Numbered from the stretch's first letter, positions 10,978 to 29,352 are shown. The stretch is 64,000 nt of DNA from Henricia sp. BOLD:AAB3569 (GCA_037783545.1 JBBELK010000001.1:1178001-1242000); one strand, 5' to 3'. A program made the numbers and translations. Notes: generated from the letters alone by a model not told the origin.

Positions 10978-11305
10978 CGGGGTCTCCAGTTCTTCCTGCT
11001 CCTGGCTTGAACCCCATCATTTTCTCATACTTTTTCCCTAAAGCTATTTTCGTGACATCTCATACCACACTAAAATACATGGAGTTTAATTTTAATTTCT
11101 TAACAATTTCCCTGAAAAAAATAAGTGGGCCTTTGATAATACGGTTAAAAATAGAGAAACGCAAATTGTACTCTCGCCGACAGATTGAGGGGGCAAAGAG
11201 ATATCCGTAACAGTAATATATCCGTCAGTAACGTTTATGAACGTTTCTTGTGGCAAGGCTAATGATTCAGGCGGTGAGGGAGGGTACGCAACTCTGCCTG
11301 AAGTG

Positions 11306-11898
11306 CTGGGCCCATGTGCATAAAAGGCTACTAGGCCTAGTTGGCAACTAAAATGGACTTAAGTTGCTTACTAAGCCTAGTTGATTACTAATTGTGATGC
11401 ATAAAACCCAACTAGATATACATTCTAAAATTCTGGCAAAAGTGAGAGTTGATCTGGGGTACCTCTAAGTCACTAGATGACAACTAATCAGTCGGCCTTT
11501 GGACAACATGGCTCGTAGAATCATGGAGCTAAACAACTTTGTGCCTAAGCTTTGCTTCACAATGACGGATTACTTGTAAGTACTGGGCAGTAATGCAATG
11601 TTACAAAGACCCTTAGAAATGAGTTATGCTCAGTTGGAATGTGGTTCGAAGCTCAAACACAATAAACTTGTCTACAAGCCTATTGTATCTGACATAATCA
11701 CCTCCTCTCCAAGGCCATAGCACCCAAATCAGTTACAAACCAAATTGTCCTAGTATGCAACTAGTAAGCAATGTGCCTAGTGAGGTTTTATGCAACACAA
11801 ATTAGTCGCCAACTCCGTAGGTATAAACTAGGGAATTTATAATCTTACTAAGCACTAGTTGGCAGCTAAACTAGTAGCCTTTTATGCACATGGGCCCA
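11306..11898. repeat. Foldback MITE family G, about 590 bp
   Basis: Terminal inverted repeats CTGGGCCCATGTGCATAAAA and the inverse, continuing into GGCTACTAG and CTAGTAGCC. TAGTTGGCAACTA-type words and variants recur through both subterminal regions. An internal stretch near 11525-11575 (AGCTAAACAACTTTGTGCCT) resembles 59390-59440. Confidence 0.8.
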
Positions 11899-12636
11899 GA
11901 TCCCTAAGCTCTTCTAGGGCGGTTTCTGAGACGCACGGCTCATCCCACGCGAAAACCCAGCTAAATGGGTTTTCTCATGCAGAGCCCTCAACAACAGGAT
12001 TCTACCAGAAACAAGAAATGTCACATTTCAATGCTGGGGAAAGCACTTTGGATCTGGATGGAATGACTTAAAAGAAAAAACCTTTAAAAGCGATTCCAAA
12101 ATGACTGGTCGATCATGCTTGCTTGTTATCTGCAAGGTTTTTTTTGAAAGTGGGTTTTTGTTGAGTATGTTTACCCAGGCACATGCAGCCACGGGCACTT
12201 TATCCACGTGCATTTGTGGACTGCTTGCTATGTCTGTTTATACAAGAACACTGACCAAACAGAGATGACGCGTCGTTGGTTCAATAATGTCAAAAACGAG
12301 AAATATTTAATATAATCGCACGGCAGGCTTGTGCACAAAGGCGTGTGTCCAGGTACACAATAATGAAGGCAAAGTACTGAATCAATAGAGCTTCTGCACC
12401 AGCGGCCATGACAGGGGGCAGGTTTTCTTATGTAAATAATGTAACAATAGAACCACAAAGCACCTACTCATGACACACGGTGACAATGTGACTGCACCCT
12501 GTCATGAGAGAATGGCATAAAGAGAATGTTGGTTGCTAGGCAATGGCGTATATACGTGAACCACGTACGTAGAAACAACAGCATAGTATGTGCACGACTC
12601 TTTAAGCTGCATCTCTATTTAAAGGCAGTACACTAT
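11899..12636. other. Intergenic, nothing recognised
   Basis: No gene-like frame or strong palindrome is visible. 12465-12500 has a short imperfect CATGACA/TGTCATG inverted repeat. Confidence 0.4.
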
Positions 12637-14388
12637 GGCCCGTATTCTAAGACCCTCCTTTAAATAGGCCTAAAGTAGACCTTTATAGAGGCTTCCTTTA
12701 TTGAGGAGTTCCTTTGCTAAAGGCTCCTTTAACAAATGGTATTTAAGAACCACACTTTAACTTCCCTCTTGTTAAGGTCTTCCTTTACCACAAATTGTTT
12801 AAAGGCTTCCTTTAATGAAGGGACACTTTCTCTAAGGCTCCCTTTATGCTCCTAAATGAGCTGTTGTAACAGGACGATGTCAGTTTTCTAGTCCCGTGAA
12901 TACCTCTGGTCATTACGCTGCCATTGTTATTGTGTGCAGTAGGGTTGATGTTCACGTGAAGTCTTCAGTTAGGCCCTGATACAGGAGTGTTCAGTGGGTA
13001 GTGTATCCGCGGTAGTGTGCATTGCCCCCCTCCCGATTTTGTGGACAACCAACATGCCAAAAACTGGAAAAAAACTACCGGTAACGGTTCTGATGACGGT
13101 AAAACCCCAAAACCTCGTAGACGGTTCAGTGACATTGAAAAGCAGCTACTATATTAATGTAACTGGTCAATAAGAAAAAGCATATCGATATGCGGGGAAA
13201 TACGAGGTTCTGACTGCTAAAAATGAAGCACGAAAAAGTTCAATGCGCAGCCCGGTATCAAGCCTTCCGATGCTCCGCAGCTCAAGAAAGTTGTCGATAA
13301 TTTGAAAGTAAAAGCAAAACATATTCCGAACATTCGTTCAACAGCGGATCGTGTTCTCTTGTGTGATCTGTTGTATCGGTTTTGTGCAGGGCCATCTGGG
13401 TTCCGAAATGGTGTCATTAAAAATGGGCGGCACGCGTAGCCTTTATCTTCAAGAAGAAGGCCATCGAATTGGCGTTGTTCGAACTGGAAACAAATCCGGC
13501 TGTTGTCGAAAATACGTGAATCATGAGTTGAGCCCGGCCATCGAATAACAATGTTTATGAATTTCAGATCTGCATCTGCTATACCTTGAACGTTCAGTGA
13601 CATCAAACAATTGCGACATCGATAAATTTCACGTTCGTCTAAGCTTGGGGCTTGACCTTGGCACATGAACGCCATCGACGCAATCTAGCACATCTGCAAA
13701 ACCATACATTTCATAAAATTTCCTTTTATTTGCAACAGCGTCCTGTCCAATTGGAAAACTAATTACTTCGGCCCGTTTTCTTGCCATAACTGCTGAAACA
13801 CTTCTGACGATTCTTGAAGCCGATGGCAAATCTCCGTGAACAATCTGAAACGAACCCGTCGCATAGTAACGGAGTGCAACCAGCAGTTGGGTCCTTGGTG
13901 ACAGAGGGCGTCCACGATTGTTCTCAGGTTCTGGTATGTTGTCGCCGATGAAGTTCACCAGGTGGTTAAATCCATCCTTGCTGAACCGAAAGCGTCTAAA
14001 AAAGGCGTCGTCACTGAAATCATCCTCTTGAAACTGAGGAAGACGTGTCCTGATACGTGGCATACCCCTAATGACGTCATAGAAACGCGCTAGTCATTTG
14101 ACGTAATCACCCATCGCTGAGGTATCAGAAGAGATCCTTGCACATTGGCTGCTAAAGGAAGACTAAAAGATACTCCAGACCAACCTTACGTTTAAAGGCC
14201 TCCTTAAGGCAAAATAAAGCATTTCCTGTAATGAAGGAAGGTTCTTGAAACGACTCAACCTTTGCTAAAGGAAGGTACTTAAAGGCGTCCTTTGACCCGA
14301 GATAAAGGTTGGTTCTTGAAATAAAATTTAGCTAAAGGTTGACTTAAAGTCTGCCTTAACGTTAAAGGAACGTTCTAGAATACGGGCC
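12637..14388. mobile_element. PIF/Harbinger-type DNA transposon
   Basis: Terminal inverted repeats start GGCCCGTATTCTAAGACCCT and end with the matching AGAATACGGGCC. Both subterminal regions (about 12655-12850 and 14150-14375) are packed with CCTTTA/TAAAGG words. The interior carries a HARBI1-like transposase on the minus strand. A second Myb/SANT-like ORF was not seen. No convincing 3-bp target duplication could be assigned. Confidence 0.85.
13217..14063 (-). pseudogene. HARBI1-like Harbinger transposase, frameshifted
   Basis: The first frame runs 14063 to 13629: about 144 residues with DDAFFRRFRFSKDGFNHLV, RGRPLSPRTQLLVALRYYAT and VLDCVDGVHVP, which holds the first catalytic Asp. It shifts by one base in the 13629-13675 overlap and continues to 13217 with LNVQGIADADLKFINIV, the second-Asp block WPGSTHDSRIF, LLEDKGYACRPFLMTPF and the Glu block VERMFG. 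All three DDE residues are present, but the frameshift separates the first from the others. The last 30 residues match the family poorly. Normal HARBI1 nucleases are about 350 residues, so the length is near complete. Probably inactive unless the shift is an assembly error. Confidence 0.85.
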
Positions 14389-14394
14389 AATGAT

Positions 14395-14835
14395 TGGTAT
14401 CTCGAAGAATCAGAAATGTTCACAGATTTACAACGTTACACGATATAAACATGATGACGGCAGAAAACTTCCCCTGAATTGGTTTTGTCTGAAGTCCTAT
14501 AGTCTTTGAGAAATAAGCAAAACAATCATTTTTCGTCTCGCGAGACGTAAATTCAATTCGCCCCAAAACCATTTCGCCCAAGTGCCATTTCGCCCCAAAC
14601 CACTTCGCCCAAGTGCCATTTCACCCCAAATCACTTCGTCTAAACACTACCTTGCACAAATGCAATTCGCCCCAAAACCACTTCGTGCACAGGCCGTGGT
14701 TCAGGGAGAAGTGGTTCAGGACGAAGTGGTTTTGGGGCGAAATAACTGCAAACCCTTTTTTGACTGTTTTCTCAAAAGTTAGACGAAGTTACTATTTGTA
14801 ACTGTTATAGTTTACCAATCATGTATACTATCTTT
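14395..14835. repeat. CGCCCC-type foldback element, uninterrupted copy
   Basis: CCATTTCGCCCCAAACCACT-like words occur several times on the left and their complements (GAAGTGGTTTTGGGGCGAAA) on the right. It abuts the Harbinger 3' end. It shows the intact form of the element interrupted at 612-2160, and related words occur near 25400-25430 and 59335-59370. Confidence 0.7.
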
Positions 14836-14896
14836 TAAGTGAAGAACTCGGGGCGCCAACCATTATTTAAATGTCGCACGCAAGAGGTTGTTTCCT

Positions 14897-16076
14897 CTGA
14901 AGCCCAATTCATACTCGTTCGGCGACCTACGTGCGGAACGGACATTTTGCCCGCCGCAGTTGCGGCGAGTAGGGTCAAACAAGTTCAACAGTGCGCAGTC
15001 AGTCCGCATCTGAGCGCACGGGTCGTTTCCACCCGTTTCTAGTGTGCGCGCGCTCAATCCGTTCCTGTTCCGTTCGAGATAAACCAAGTTTATCTTTTTG
15101 CGCTTTGCGCGTGACCCCGACACGTCGTGACACGTATAGGCCTATGCCAACTCCGCAATAAACTGGCAGCAGAGGTTCACGTGTATATACTGGTGCCATA
15201 TAAAATGGTTTTTGTCAAGAAAAATAGCATTTTCGTCACATGAGAATGAGCAATTAATTAAAGAACTGGGGAATTACCCGAATTTGTACAATCATGGATT
15301 GCCATAATGGGTAATTCCATAAAAACAGGACACTGTCCCCTTTACGTCGTGACACTTCTGGAGTTGATTTTTTTATAATTACCGGACTGCAGAATTACCC
15401 TCGGCAAATAAAAAATATGAGCTCATGAATCGAACATCACCTTTATTAACGAGAACGATTTAATAAACTATAGTGCGATCTTGTAAATGCAAGTGTGGCA
15501 TTTTGAAATATTTCGCTCATAATGTAGATTGAATCTATAAAGTCCAGGTTGGACAGCTGGGTGAAATCAGCAAATACCTTATCCAGAACGAAACTGGTCA
15601 AAAAGACTTGAAATGTAATCGCAAGAAACAGTTTTCTTCAATATTTTTAAGACATTATTTTACATTAGAAATGTTGTAAACATGAAAAAGCCATTTTTAC
15701 AAATGCATTCAAAATCAAATGTCTCACTTTGGCTCCAGACCTGTTTTTATGGAAATACCATATAGGACATATACCGCTTGTTCCCCGATGATTTCGAATG
15801 GAGAGGGAACGTTAAAAGAGCGGTGTGGGTATTTTTGAGAGATTAATACACGAAAGCTAACTGTTGATTGTACAGAATACGGGGCCGGGTCGGCGCAACA
15901 CGACCACCGAGTATGAATTAAAATGCGCACTCAAAGTGCGCCGAGTGCCCGATTTTTACCTCGGCGACTTATTAGCGCAAAGCGGACTTGTATGAACGCG
16001 TGAAAACTCCGCGGCGACTACACTCGGCGAGTATACGGCGAGTGAGTTCGGCGGAGAAGTATGAACCTAGCTTTAG
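14897..16076. repeat. Possible 1.2-kb inverted-repeat element (family H)
   Basis: The imperfect ends CTGAAGCCCAATTCATACTC and the inverse of AGTATGAACCTAGCTTTAG pair. Both subterminal regions contain GGCGAC/CGCCG-rich repeats. The interior is AT-rich with no coding frame seen. The boundaries are tentative. Confidence 0.45.
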
Positions 16077-16339
16077 ACTCACCAAAGTCTGCGGCGCAAA
16101 CTGTCTCGCTGGTAATGACTCCTCGATTCTGATTTTGCTCTACACAGTCTGGGGGGTAGTGCCTGCGTGTAGTTGCTGTTGAAATTACCAAGGAACACGG
16201 TGGTCATGAGGCGGTGAACGCATTAGCCTGGCCAGAGTTTGGCTACTATAGCCTTTTAACAAGGCGTCGTGAATTTGGGCCATTTGGTGACTTGAGTAGA
16301 GTCTAGCTACACACGCCGAGAGGCTCATGACAAACATTT

Positions 16340-16512
16340 GGTGCAAGATATAAGACCGAGTGACTGCCCCCTTCCATTGTTCCCCTATTGTGTGTAAAAC
16401 ATCCAAGGAATTTCCTTTCAGGTTTCAGGGGGGAGCGAGTCGTACGTTAACAAAGGGAGCTGTGTGTTGAGGTATAAGGGCGGTAGGGGAGAGTCACTCG
16501 GTCTCACATGTG
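16340..16512. repeat. Palindromic MITE family D, inverted copy
   Basis: Reverse-oriented relative to 4946-5095, with matching GACCGAGTGACT ends, CATCCAAGGAATTTCC core and ACCTCAACACA complement. Confidence 0.75.
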
Positions 16513-18120
16513 GCAGCATATACAGATAAGACAGAAGGCCCAGCCTTTGTATACTCCGCTCAAGACGCCCAATTGTCTCACATTTTACCAAACAATATAA
16601 CCCCGAAGCCATATGGCCTTGGCATGATCGGGTACTGGGGGCGTGACCAAGGAGGCCAGGAGGATGATGTGAAATTGCATTACAGACAGTTTCCTAATTA
16701 CAGACATGCAGTTTCCCAATCATGCAATATCAGATAGGCATAACTATGGGAATAATACAAACCGTCTGAAATATATAATTATTTTGTATTCACAAAGGAC
16801 AAAACCAGATATTTTTCACCAATCAAATCCAATCAGTCGAAGGAGAGCTGAAACCCCTCTTCTAAAGAATTATTGAGATTTATTTGCAGTGACCCAAAGT
16901 TTTACCTAACGACTTTACAAGAAAAACCCGACTAACAGTGTTGTTAGCAACGGTAACAAACACCACGTGATTTTTTTCCAAGGCTAGTGTAGACTGGTAC
17001 CTTTGTGAAAAAATTTGCCAACTGAAGGTGCAATTAAAAATCGTTTGCAAACAATTTTTTTATCATTTATTCAACACAAAAAATGTTTGGATTTGTAAGC
17101 TTTCTGACTAATTATACTGCATCATGGCTAAACGTTTACAAGGCAGTTTATCAACAATATTCTTTAGTTATGTAATGCTGTTTTTCCTGATTTTAAACGT
17201 TTTCCAATCATGTAATATGTCTTTAAACAATAAAAATAAAATTATTTGTTGATTTATCTGAACTCATTTAATACATTATTATTTGTTATACAATGTGCTA
17301 AGTGCTCGGGTACTATACTGGCGTCCATACCCCCTACGGGGCCTCTTAATAGCTCTCATGAAATTGATCCAAAATATTGTGCAACTGTTTATCATTCCCT
17401 CACGCCACCAAAAATCAAGTAAAACGCGATGCTGTAATTTGAGTTGGAAAGGTTATCTATCAAGAACACCTACATTTGGCAATCTTCCCAAAGATATTTA
17501 TACTAGTCTAGCATATCTCAATTTATAATGTGTCACTAATACATGCATGTTGTATTTGCAGCATTGAGTAATGTTCTGATATGAATTGGCCTAAGTACAC
17601 TGATCGTATTGGCTTAATGATAATCGCCCACTTAACAAGTTGTATTGGCTTTGTTGTGGCATTTCCCTTGGCTTTTCAACAATTCCAAAATCTACTTATT
17701 TCAGAAAAGTGCGAAGCTCAATCCTAGTTTCCAGTGTGGATTTAATCCATTGTACTTGGAAATTATGTGGTTATGCAATAACAAAATTATTGTCTTTTCG
17801 TTTACAAAGTATACTATTGCACTATGTCCTATGATATGATTATCGCACCAACATTCGTGTGAAAAGTGAACGGCAAATAAGGCGCATAAAATGCCTGTAC
17901 GTTTTAATACAAAATGTTCTCTTTTGATTTGCTTGCACAATTCACACAAATGCAAAGCCTTCCGCGAAATGTGGGAATTTGAAACAATTTAATTAATGCG
18001 TCGGGTTATGCGATCTTTAATGGGCCCCTAAATGCTAAATAATTTTATGCACATTCTTTGCTGCATACGAGAGATTATTTATAGGAAGAGACTACTTTTC
18101 ATTTTTATGCAAAATTAATA
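16513..18120. other. AT-rich intronic or intergenic stretch, nothing recognised
   Basis: Several short open frames exist, but none has recognisable motifs or splice context. If the NTR exon belongs to the HHIP-like gene, this is intron. Confidence 0.4.
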
Positions 18121-18124
18121 TTAA

Positions 18125-18545
18125 AAAGGTAGCGTTTTTCATAATTTCTTCACAGGCACTTATAGAAATATGGCGCTGTTTGGGGTATGATCACACATCA
18201 GGAACATACAAGAGAAAACTAAAGGAAAAACATACAGATTAAAACTAAATTTGTAACAAACTGCTGCAGTTTCCACCCCGCAGTTGTCGTTCATGGCTTA
18301 CAACAGACAACATATGGCATTGTAAAACAACACAAAACCAAACAGTCAAAGGTTGCAAAAGTTTCAGCAAGTTGGAGAAAATAATATAATTTGTTTGTGC
18401 ACAGTTGAATGTGATTTTCCTGTTTGCCCGTAGTGACATCACAACTTTGCTCACGAATAAAAAAGTTATGCAAATTCTCATGAGCATACAATCCAAAACG
18501 TTGATTAATTTTAACCCCCAAAACAACTTCCAAAAGAGATTTGTT
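18125..18545. repeat. Dispersed repeat family R, copy 1
   Basis: Shares order and wording with 59485-59880: GGCGCTGTTTGG, CTGCTGCAGTTT, TTGTGCACAGTTGAATGTGA followed by TTTTCCTG, and GTGACATCA, ending in ATGCAAATTCTCATGAGCAT or a variant. No coding frame is seen. Probably a decayed transposon. Confidence 0.65.
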
Positions 18546-19189
18546 TTATAACTGACGTATTATTTCATTCCTAACAGTAGAGGCCCTTTGATGTAATGTT
18601 GATGTAATTTAATCAATTCGGTCATGTTATGCCGAAAAGAAACAATTTCTATACTTTCCAGAAATTGTATTGGGTTCCGTTCCTTATGACTGTCCCATTC
18701 CTACCAAACTTTCAAACGACGAACCTTATTTACAAATTAATAACAGGGATGCATGCTGACGAATGTAATGGAACGGATTCCCCAGTATGCTTTAAATAGC
18801 AGCCAATCGCCGACGCGGACAACGGCCAGCATTACCGAGTACATGTATCACATGCATGCACGGTGTTTACAATATGCGCGCGTTACATTTGAATGCCTGC
18901 AATCGTGCTACAATGCACTGCCAAGCGTCCTGATTGGTCCAGCAGAGGCGACAAGATTTCTGTCGCTAGTCCCACCGCCAAATGGGGCCTTTTTCAACAG
19001 GGCCACTGTACCCAGGAGTTAGGGAGTGCGTTAAAGGGGCACTGTTGCAAGAGGATGCGTTGAAACACGCACCGTCGCTCCCGCATACCAGACGGAGTTT
19101 ATTGATGCGACAAAAGGTTCCCTTTTTTTGGTGGGCCAACGTCGGCCCAATATTCATTGCTATATCGTGCATATAAGTTGGTGACTTAC
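18546..19189. other. Probably intronic sequence downstream of HHIP-like exon 6
   Basis: No exon with matching phase and family similarity was found here on the minus strand. The 107-codon minus-strand frame crossing it is real coding only in its 19190-19266 part. Confidence 0.4.
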
Positions 19190-25209
<6,020 letters not shown>

Positions 25210-26151
25210 TGTGGTAGGGAAGTGAAGAACGCTAACCAAATTGTGTAATATTCACATGCAGTCAATCAAAATTCATTTACGTCCATGCATATCGACAAAG
25301 CGCAATATACGTTGTAATAACTATGGCCTATACGTCTTCCAATAATGCTGTTATCGCACATTCTTGAACTTCGGGCTTTTGCATATTAATGACGCTATAC
25401 AGTCACTTCGCCCCATGTCATTTCGCCCCATATAATGCAATAAAATACACCTTGCATTAACACTGAACCTTTTCGCACGTAAGGCCAGGGTGAATTCTCA
25501 CTGAGCCCCTTTGCGCGTAAATGCGACATGCGTCACTTTATAAAAAACGCGACGTGGAATTTGTGGATGATGACGCACTGAAAATCTCAGAGTAAAAAAA
25601 AAACACTTTCCACCCAAGTTGATTGTGAGATATAGGTACCTCAATAGACTGTGTAAGTTGACCTCGGTACCTTGCGGTACCCTGCGAGATTCATCGACTT
25701 CCGGGGACTTCGAATATTATTAGTCCCGTACGTCGACCTGCTGGGAATTCTCGCCCATCAGGCCTGGCGAATCACGATGAAAGTTCATTAGGTTGAAAGC
25801 CATTACCCATTCGTGAGCCGTCGCTGATAGCACGTGCACTGCTATTGGTCATGCGATCAAATCAGCCTTGCTGGTAGTAGTCGGGTGCCAAAAGATCGTG
25901 CGATATGACGCGGCACAGCTACTGTAGACTCCGTCAGTGTTTCAAATGCTATGCGGTAACTGTTATGATTGAATTTGACAGAGAATTCGTCATGTTTGAC
26001 GAGTGACAACCTCATAAAGAAGGTTGGGGTACATGAGGTACAATGGCGGACAGTGGCTTCAATTTTAGACGTCGTTTCTTCATCCAGTGATTATATATCG
26101 ATGGCCTGTACCACCGCCCAGTTTGGGTGGGGGGCGGCGGGGTGGGAGGCC
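25210..26151. other. Region upstream of the HHIP-like start, with decayed elements
   Basis: On the minus strand this is the 5' flank. It includes fragments of the CGCCCC element (about 25405-25430) and of the intron-MITE family (about 25490-25635, GCGCGTAAATGCGACATGCG and CCACCCAAGTTGATT). No TATA box was recognised. Confidence 0.4.
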
Positions 26152-26153
26152 TA

Positions 26154-26195
<42 letters not shown>

Positions 26196-26227
26196 GGGAG
26201 GCCTAGGGGGGGGGGGGGGGGGGGGGG
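26152..26227. repeat. Poly-G tract with a duplicated GGTGGGAGGCCTA unit
   Basis: Two G runs, about 41 and 20 nt long, each following GGTGGGAGGCCTA. Run length is likely uncertain in the assembly. On the plus strand it could form G-quadruplexes. Confidence 0.85.
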
Positions 26228-26530
26228 TTGCCTTTTTTCACACTATACCTCGATTTTTTTCTTCAATTTGGCATATGTTTCAGGCCTTCGTGTTCGACAA
26301 TAGCAGAGATCCGTTGGATATTAACACTTCAAAGTGCAAAATGTATTGTGTGCAAGACCTGCCTTGAATTTGTTTTAAGGTCATTTTACAAGAAAAAGAC
26401 GTGACCTTGTGGGCATACGTATCGTATGGCCAATAAGGGCGCAAACAAATGCATAGTTACGACCTGTTAATCAACCGAACCCGCCGACCAATCACAACAG
26501 AGCTAGCAGACAGCGCCCACATAAAGAATT

Positions 26531-26782
26531 AGAATTAGAAATGGCCAGAGAATCCTCTTGCTCTTCACGAAAGAATGCTCTGGGATCTTTAGAGTGCGTT
26601 TCCATTACTAAACACACTGGACCAACGGCTTTACATCCCTTCCGAAGGATGGAGCAAGTGTGGTTGAGTGCCTTGCCCAAGGGCACAGATACCGTAGCCG
26701 TGGGGAGGTTCGAACCTGCAACCCCACGTTTTCACCTATGATTGCGAGTCAATGACCTAGACCGCTCGGCCACGGTACCCCA
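26531..26782 (-). mobile_element. tRNA-derived SINE
   Basis: Read on the minus strand, the 5' head (26782-26698) resembles a class II tRNA: box A TGGCCGAGCGGTCTA, a long variable region and box B GGTTCGAACCT. It is followed by GGTATCTGTGCCCTTGGGCAAGGCACTC, a body common in vertebrate and deuterostome SINEs, and a TTCTAATTCTAATTCT-type tail near 26531. The head lacks a properly paired anticodon stem, so it is not a functional tRNA gene. A plus-strand SINE sharing the CCCTTGGGCAAGGCA block is at 52556-52740. Confidence 0.85.
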
Positions 26783-26916
26783 CATGACATCTCTGTATCA
26801 CTGGCCTTTTACTAAGTAGGGCCTACGTGCTACGGTAACTTTCGACCCTGAAACATGAAAACCTTTTGAGTTTTCTCCAATGAATCTGTGCTTTCCGTTA
26901 AAAGTCCCATTGGTAT

Positions 26917-27060
26917 GTGTAGGGCGTGTTTGTTTCACGACAGATCTGAATCCAGATCCTGAGTTTAATAATACCGCGCATCGCGCAGAAACAAGCGAAC
27001 CAATCTATAGGGATCGGGAACCAATCTAACTCACTCTGCGCATCACGTACACATAACCGA
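26917..27060. repeat. Fragment of a GGGCGTGTTTGTTTC element
   Basis: GGGCGTGTTTGTTTCACGAC followed by AGATCTGAATCCAGATC matches the start of a similar element at 63836. Only one end is evident here. Confidence 0.5.
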
Positions 27061-27639
27061 CAATCGCCAAGAGAGGGCGCCACACAGGAAAAATCGTAAA
27101 ACGAAAGCTGTGGAACTGATATGAGGGAATGGTAAACATAGCACCAAAATCCACGAAAATCAACGTTAAAATCGTTCATCCGAAAGTAAGTGAACGATTG
27201 TAGTCTTCGAGGTAATGCCAAGAATGCATTGGAGGTACATGTAATTTGACTGGAGTAAGGTTTCTAAAGTAAAAGTGACATTTTACTTTCATACATGTTT
27301 GCACTTTTACTTTCTGCCCCATTCTAGGGGCCGTGCTAATTAGCGTCAACAAGCGTCAACAAGCGTCAACAAGCGTCAACAAAGCGTCAACAAATAATAC
27401 AAGCACTTTCTTGCGTAAATAATGTATTGACAATACTCATTAGGTTCCTAAATATCATATCTACTGTATTACTTTAACTGCACATGTTTTTAAGTGTGAA
27501 ATATTGAGCGACAAAGCACGAACTCATCGGTGCCGTTCATACAACTCCCCGGCCGCCATTTTAATTGTGCTGGACCGCTCCATTTTTCTATAGGGGAGTC
27601 AAAACCAGTACTGTAGTCGTCAGTGAGCTTTCCTTTCAT
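27061..27639. other. Intergenic, with a 10-mer tandem repeat
   Basis: AAGCGTCAAC is repeated five times at about 27342-27390. Nothing else is recognised. Confidence 0.7.
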
Positions 27640-29225
27640 AAAGTGGATTGTTGTCATTTTGCCTCGAAATCAGAATCACACCCAAAAATTTCCTCCTAGT
27701 TGTGTCCTGCATACTTTTAGAAGGCTAAAAGTGTTGTTTTGGACGTTTATATTGGGACGTTATCATTTTCTATATACACTTTTAGCCCCTTAACATTTTA
27801 ACCCCCTTCGTCGTGTGGACCGTTCTTACACGCCCTCAAGAGGCCAAATACACATGTGTAAATCCTTACCGTAAATTCCAAATCAGACATTTAAAAGCAC
27901 ACCATGAAGGTCCTTGTAATCTCAAGACTTCTGTACCCTTGTCGTTCATTGTCCATGATGACTCAAACATCAAAAAAGGATAAAAGGAAGCAAAATCTGG
28001 AGTAAAATCGAAAATTTTCAGCCAGCGCGGTACACAGACTTCATGCTGAGACGCGTCAAATAGAAAGTAGTCCCACCAACGCGGATGGATTTTGTTTAGC
28101 CTAGACTGGACCCCTGTCCACATATTTACTTCCCCACGCGTTGTATATGAGCGAGAGCAGCGTAGCGCACATAGACAGGGGGCAGGTCTAGGCTAAACAA
28201 AATCCATCCGCGTTGGTGGGACTACTTTCCTTTTGACGCGATCACATGGGTAGCAAATTCAACATGCATGACATGGTCAAGTCTCCCGTCTGTCCAAATT
28301 TGTCGATTTTACTCCAGATTTTGCTTCCTTTTATCCTTTTTTGATGTTTGAGTCATCATGGACAATGAACGACAAGGGTACAGAAGTCTTGAGATTACAA
28401 GGACCTTCATGGTGTGCTTTTAAATGTCTGATTTGGAATCTACGGTAAGGATTTACACATGTGTATTTGGCCTCTTGAGGGCGTGTAAGAACGGTCCACA
28501 CGACGAAGGGGGTTAAAATGTTCAGGGGCTAAAAGTGTATATAGAAAATGATAACGTCCCAATATAAACGTCCAAAACAACACTTTTAGCCTTCTAAAAG
28601 TATGTCCTGCAGTGGTTTGAGATGTCCATGATTGGAAAATGATTGGAAAGAAATACTTACAACACCGTTTTTGAAGCCAAAATGTTTAAGTCCACGTGCA
28701 ATCTCAACGATAGTTTTTGTTGTCGCAGTTTAAATAATTCTGGACGTGAGAAGCGCTCTCCACAGTGTATTACTAGGCCAAGTTCATAAAGCGACTATAG
28801 TTCACTATATCTTAGTCTGGTACCCGGACCAAAAATCTTTTGACTAGACTGAATTCAGTCGTTGTATGTGGAGTCATGGGAGTGGGAACCAGTCTAACTA
28901 TATCTGTGACAGTCCCTCGAACGACAGATAATGTCCGTTGTTCGAAGGACTCTAGATCGACTATAAGAACTATAGTCGCTTGAACGAACTTGGCCTTATT
29001 TACACTGTGGAGAGCGCTTCTCACGTCCAGAAATATTTAAACTGCGACAACAAAAACTATCGTTAAGATTGCACGTGGACAAACATTTTGGCTTCAAAAA
29101 CGGTGTTGTAAGTATTTCTTCCCAATCATTTTCCAATCATGGACATCTCAAACCACTGCATGACACAACTAGGAGGAAATTTTTGGGTGTGATTCTAATT
29201 TCGAGGCAAAATGACAACAATCCAC
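27640..29225. repeat. Large palindrome with a second palindrome inserted
   Basis: The outer arms, about 27640-27711 plus 28612-28900 on the left and up to 29225 on the right, pair almost perfectly: ATTTTGCCTCGAAATCAGAA, TTTCCTCCTAGTTGTG, TTTGAGATGTCCATGATTGG, AGAAGCGCTCTCCACAGTGT and their inverses. The left arm is broken by the element at 27712-28602. The innermost part (28790-29000) has further TATAGTCGCTT-type inverted words. Confidence 0.85.
27712..28602. mobile_element. Foldback element A with 9-bp target duplication
   Basis: Terminal inverted repeats TACTTTTAGAAGGCTAAAAG; the arms pair for about 400 bp (for example CCTCAAGAGGCCAAATACAC and AAGCACACCATGAAGGTCCT with inverses near 28480 and 28420). 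It is flanked on both sides by TGTCCTGCA (27703-27711 and 28603-28611). A 9-bp duplication with very long inverted arms is typical of Mutator-like foldback elements. It encodes no recognised transposase. Partial copies are at 30150-30545 and 30849-30925. Confidence 0.85.
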
Positions 29226-29244
29226 TTTATGAAAGGGGTACCTT

Positions 29245-29274
29245 CTGTCCCTACGGGAAATCCCGTAGGGACAG
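29245..29274. repeat. Perfect 14-bp stem hairpin
   Basis: CTGTCCCTACGGGA, two-base loop, TCCCGTAGGGACAG. It lies just outside the large palindrome. Confidence 0.9.
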
Positions 29275-29352
29275 GATTATTCTGTCTAGTACTGTAGTAA
29301 ACCTAGTTGTTTGTCCATGTACATGTACATGTACTTGTATTTTAATATAACA

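Noticed and set aside
26698..26782. Possible tRNA gene
   Set aside because: Boxes A and B are present, but the anticodon and acceptor stems do not pair, and a SINE body follows directly.
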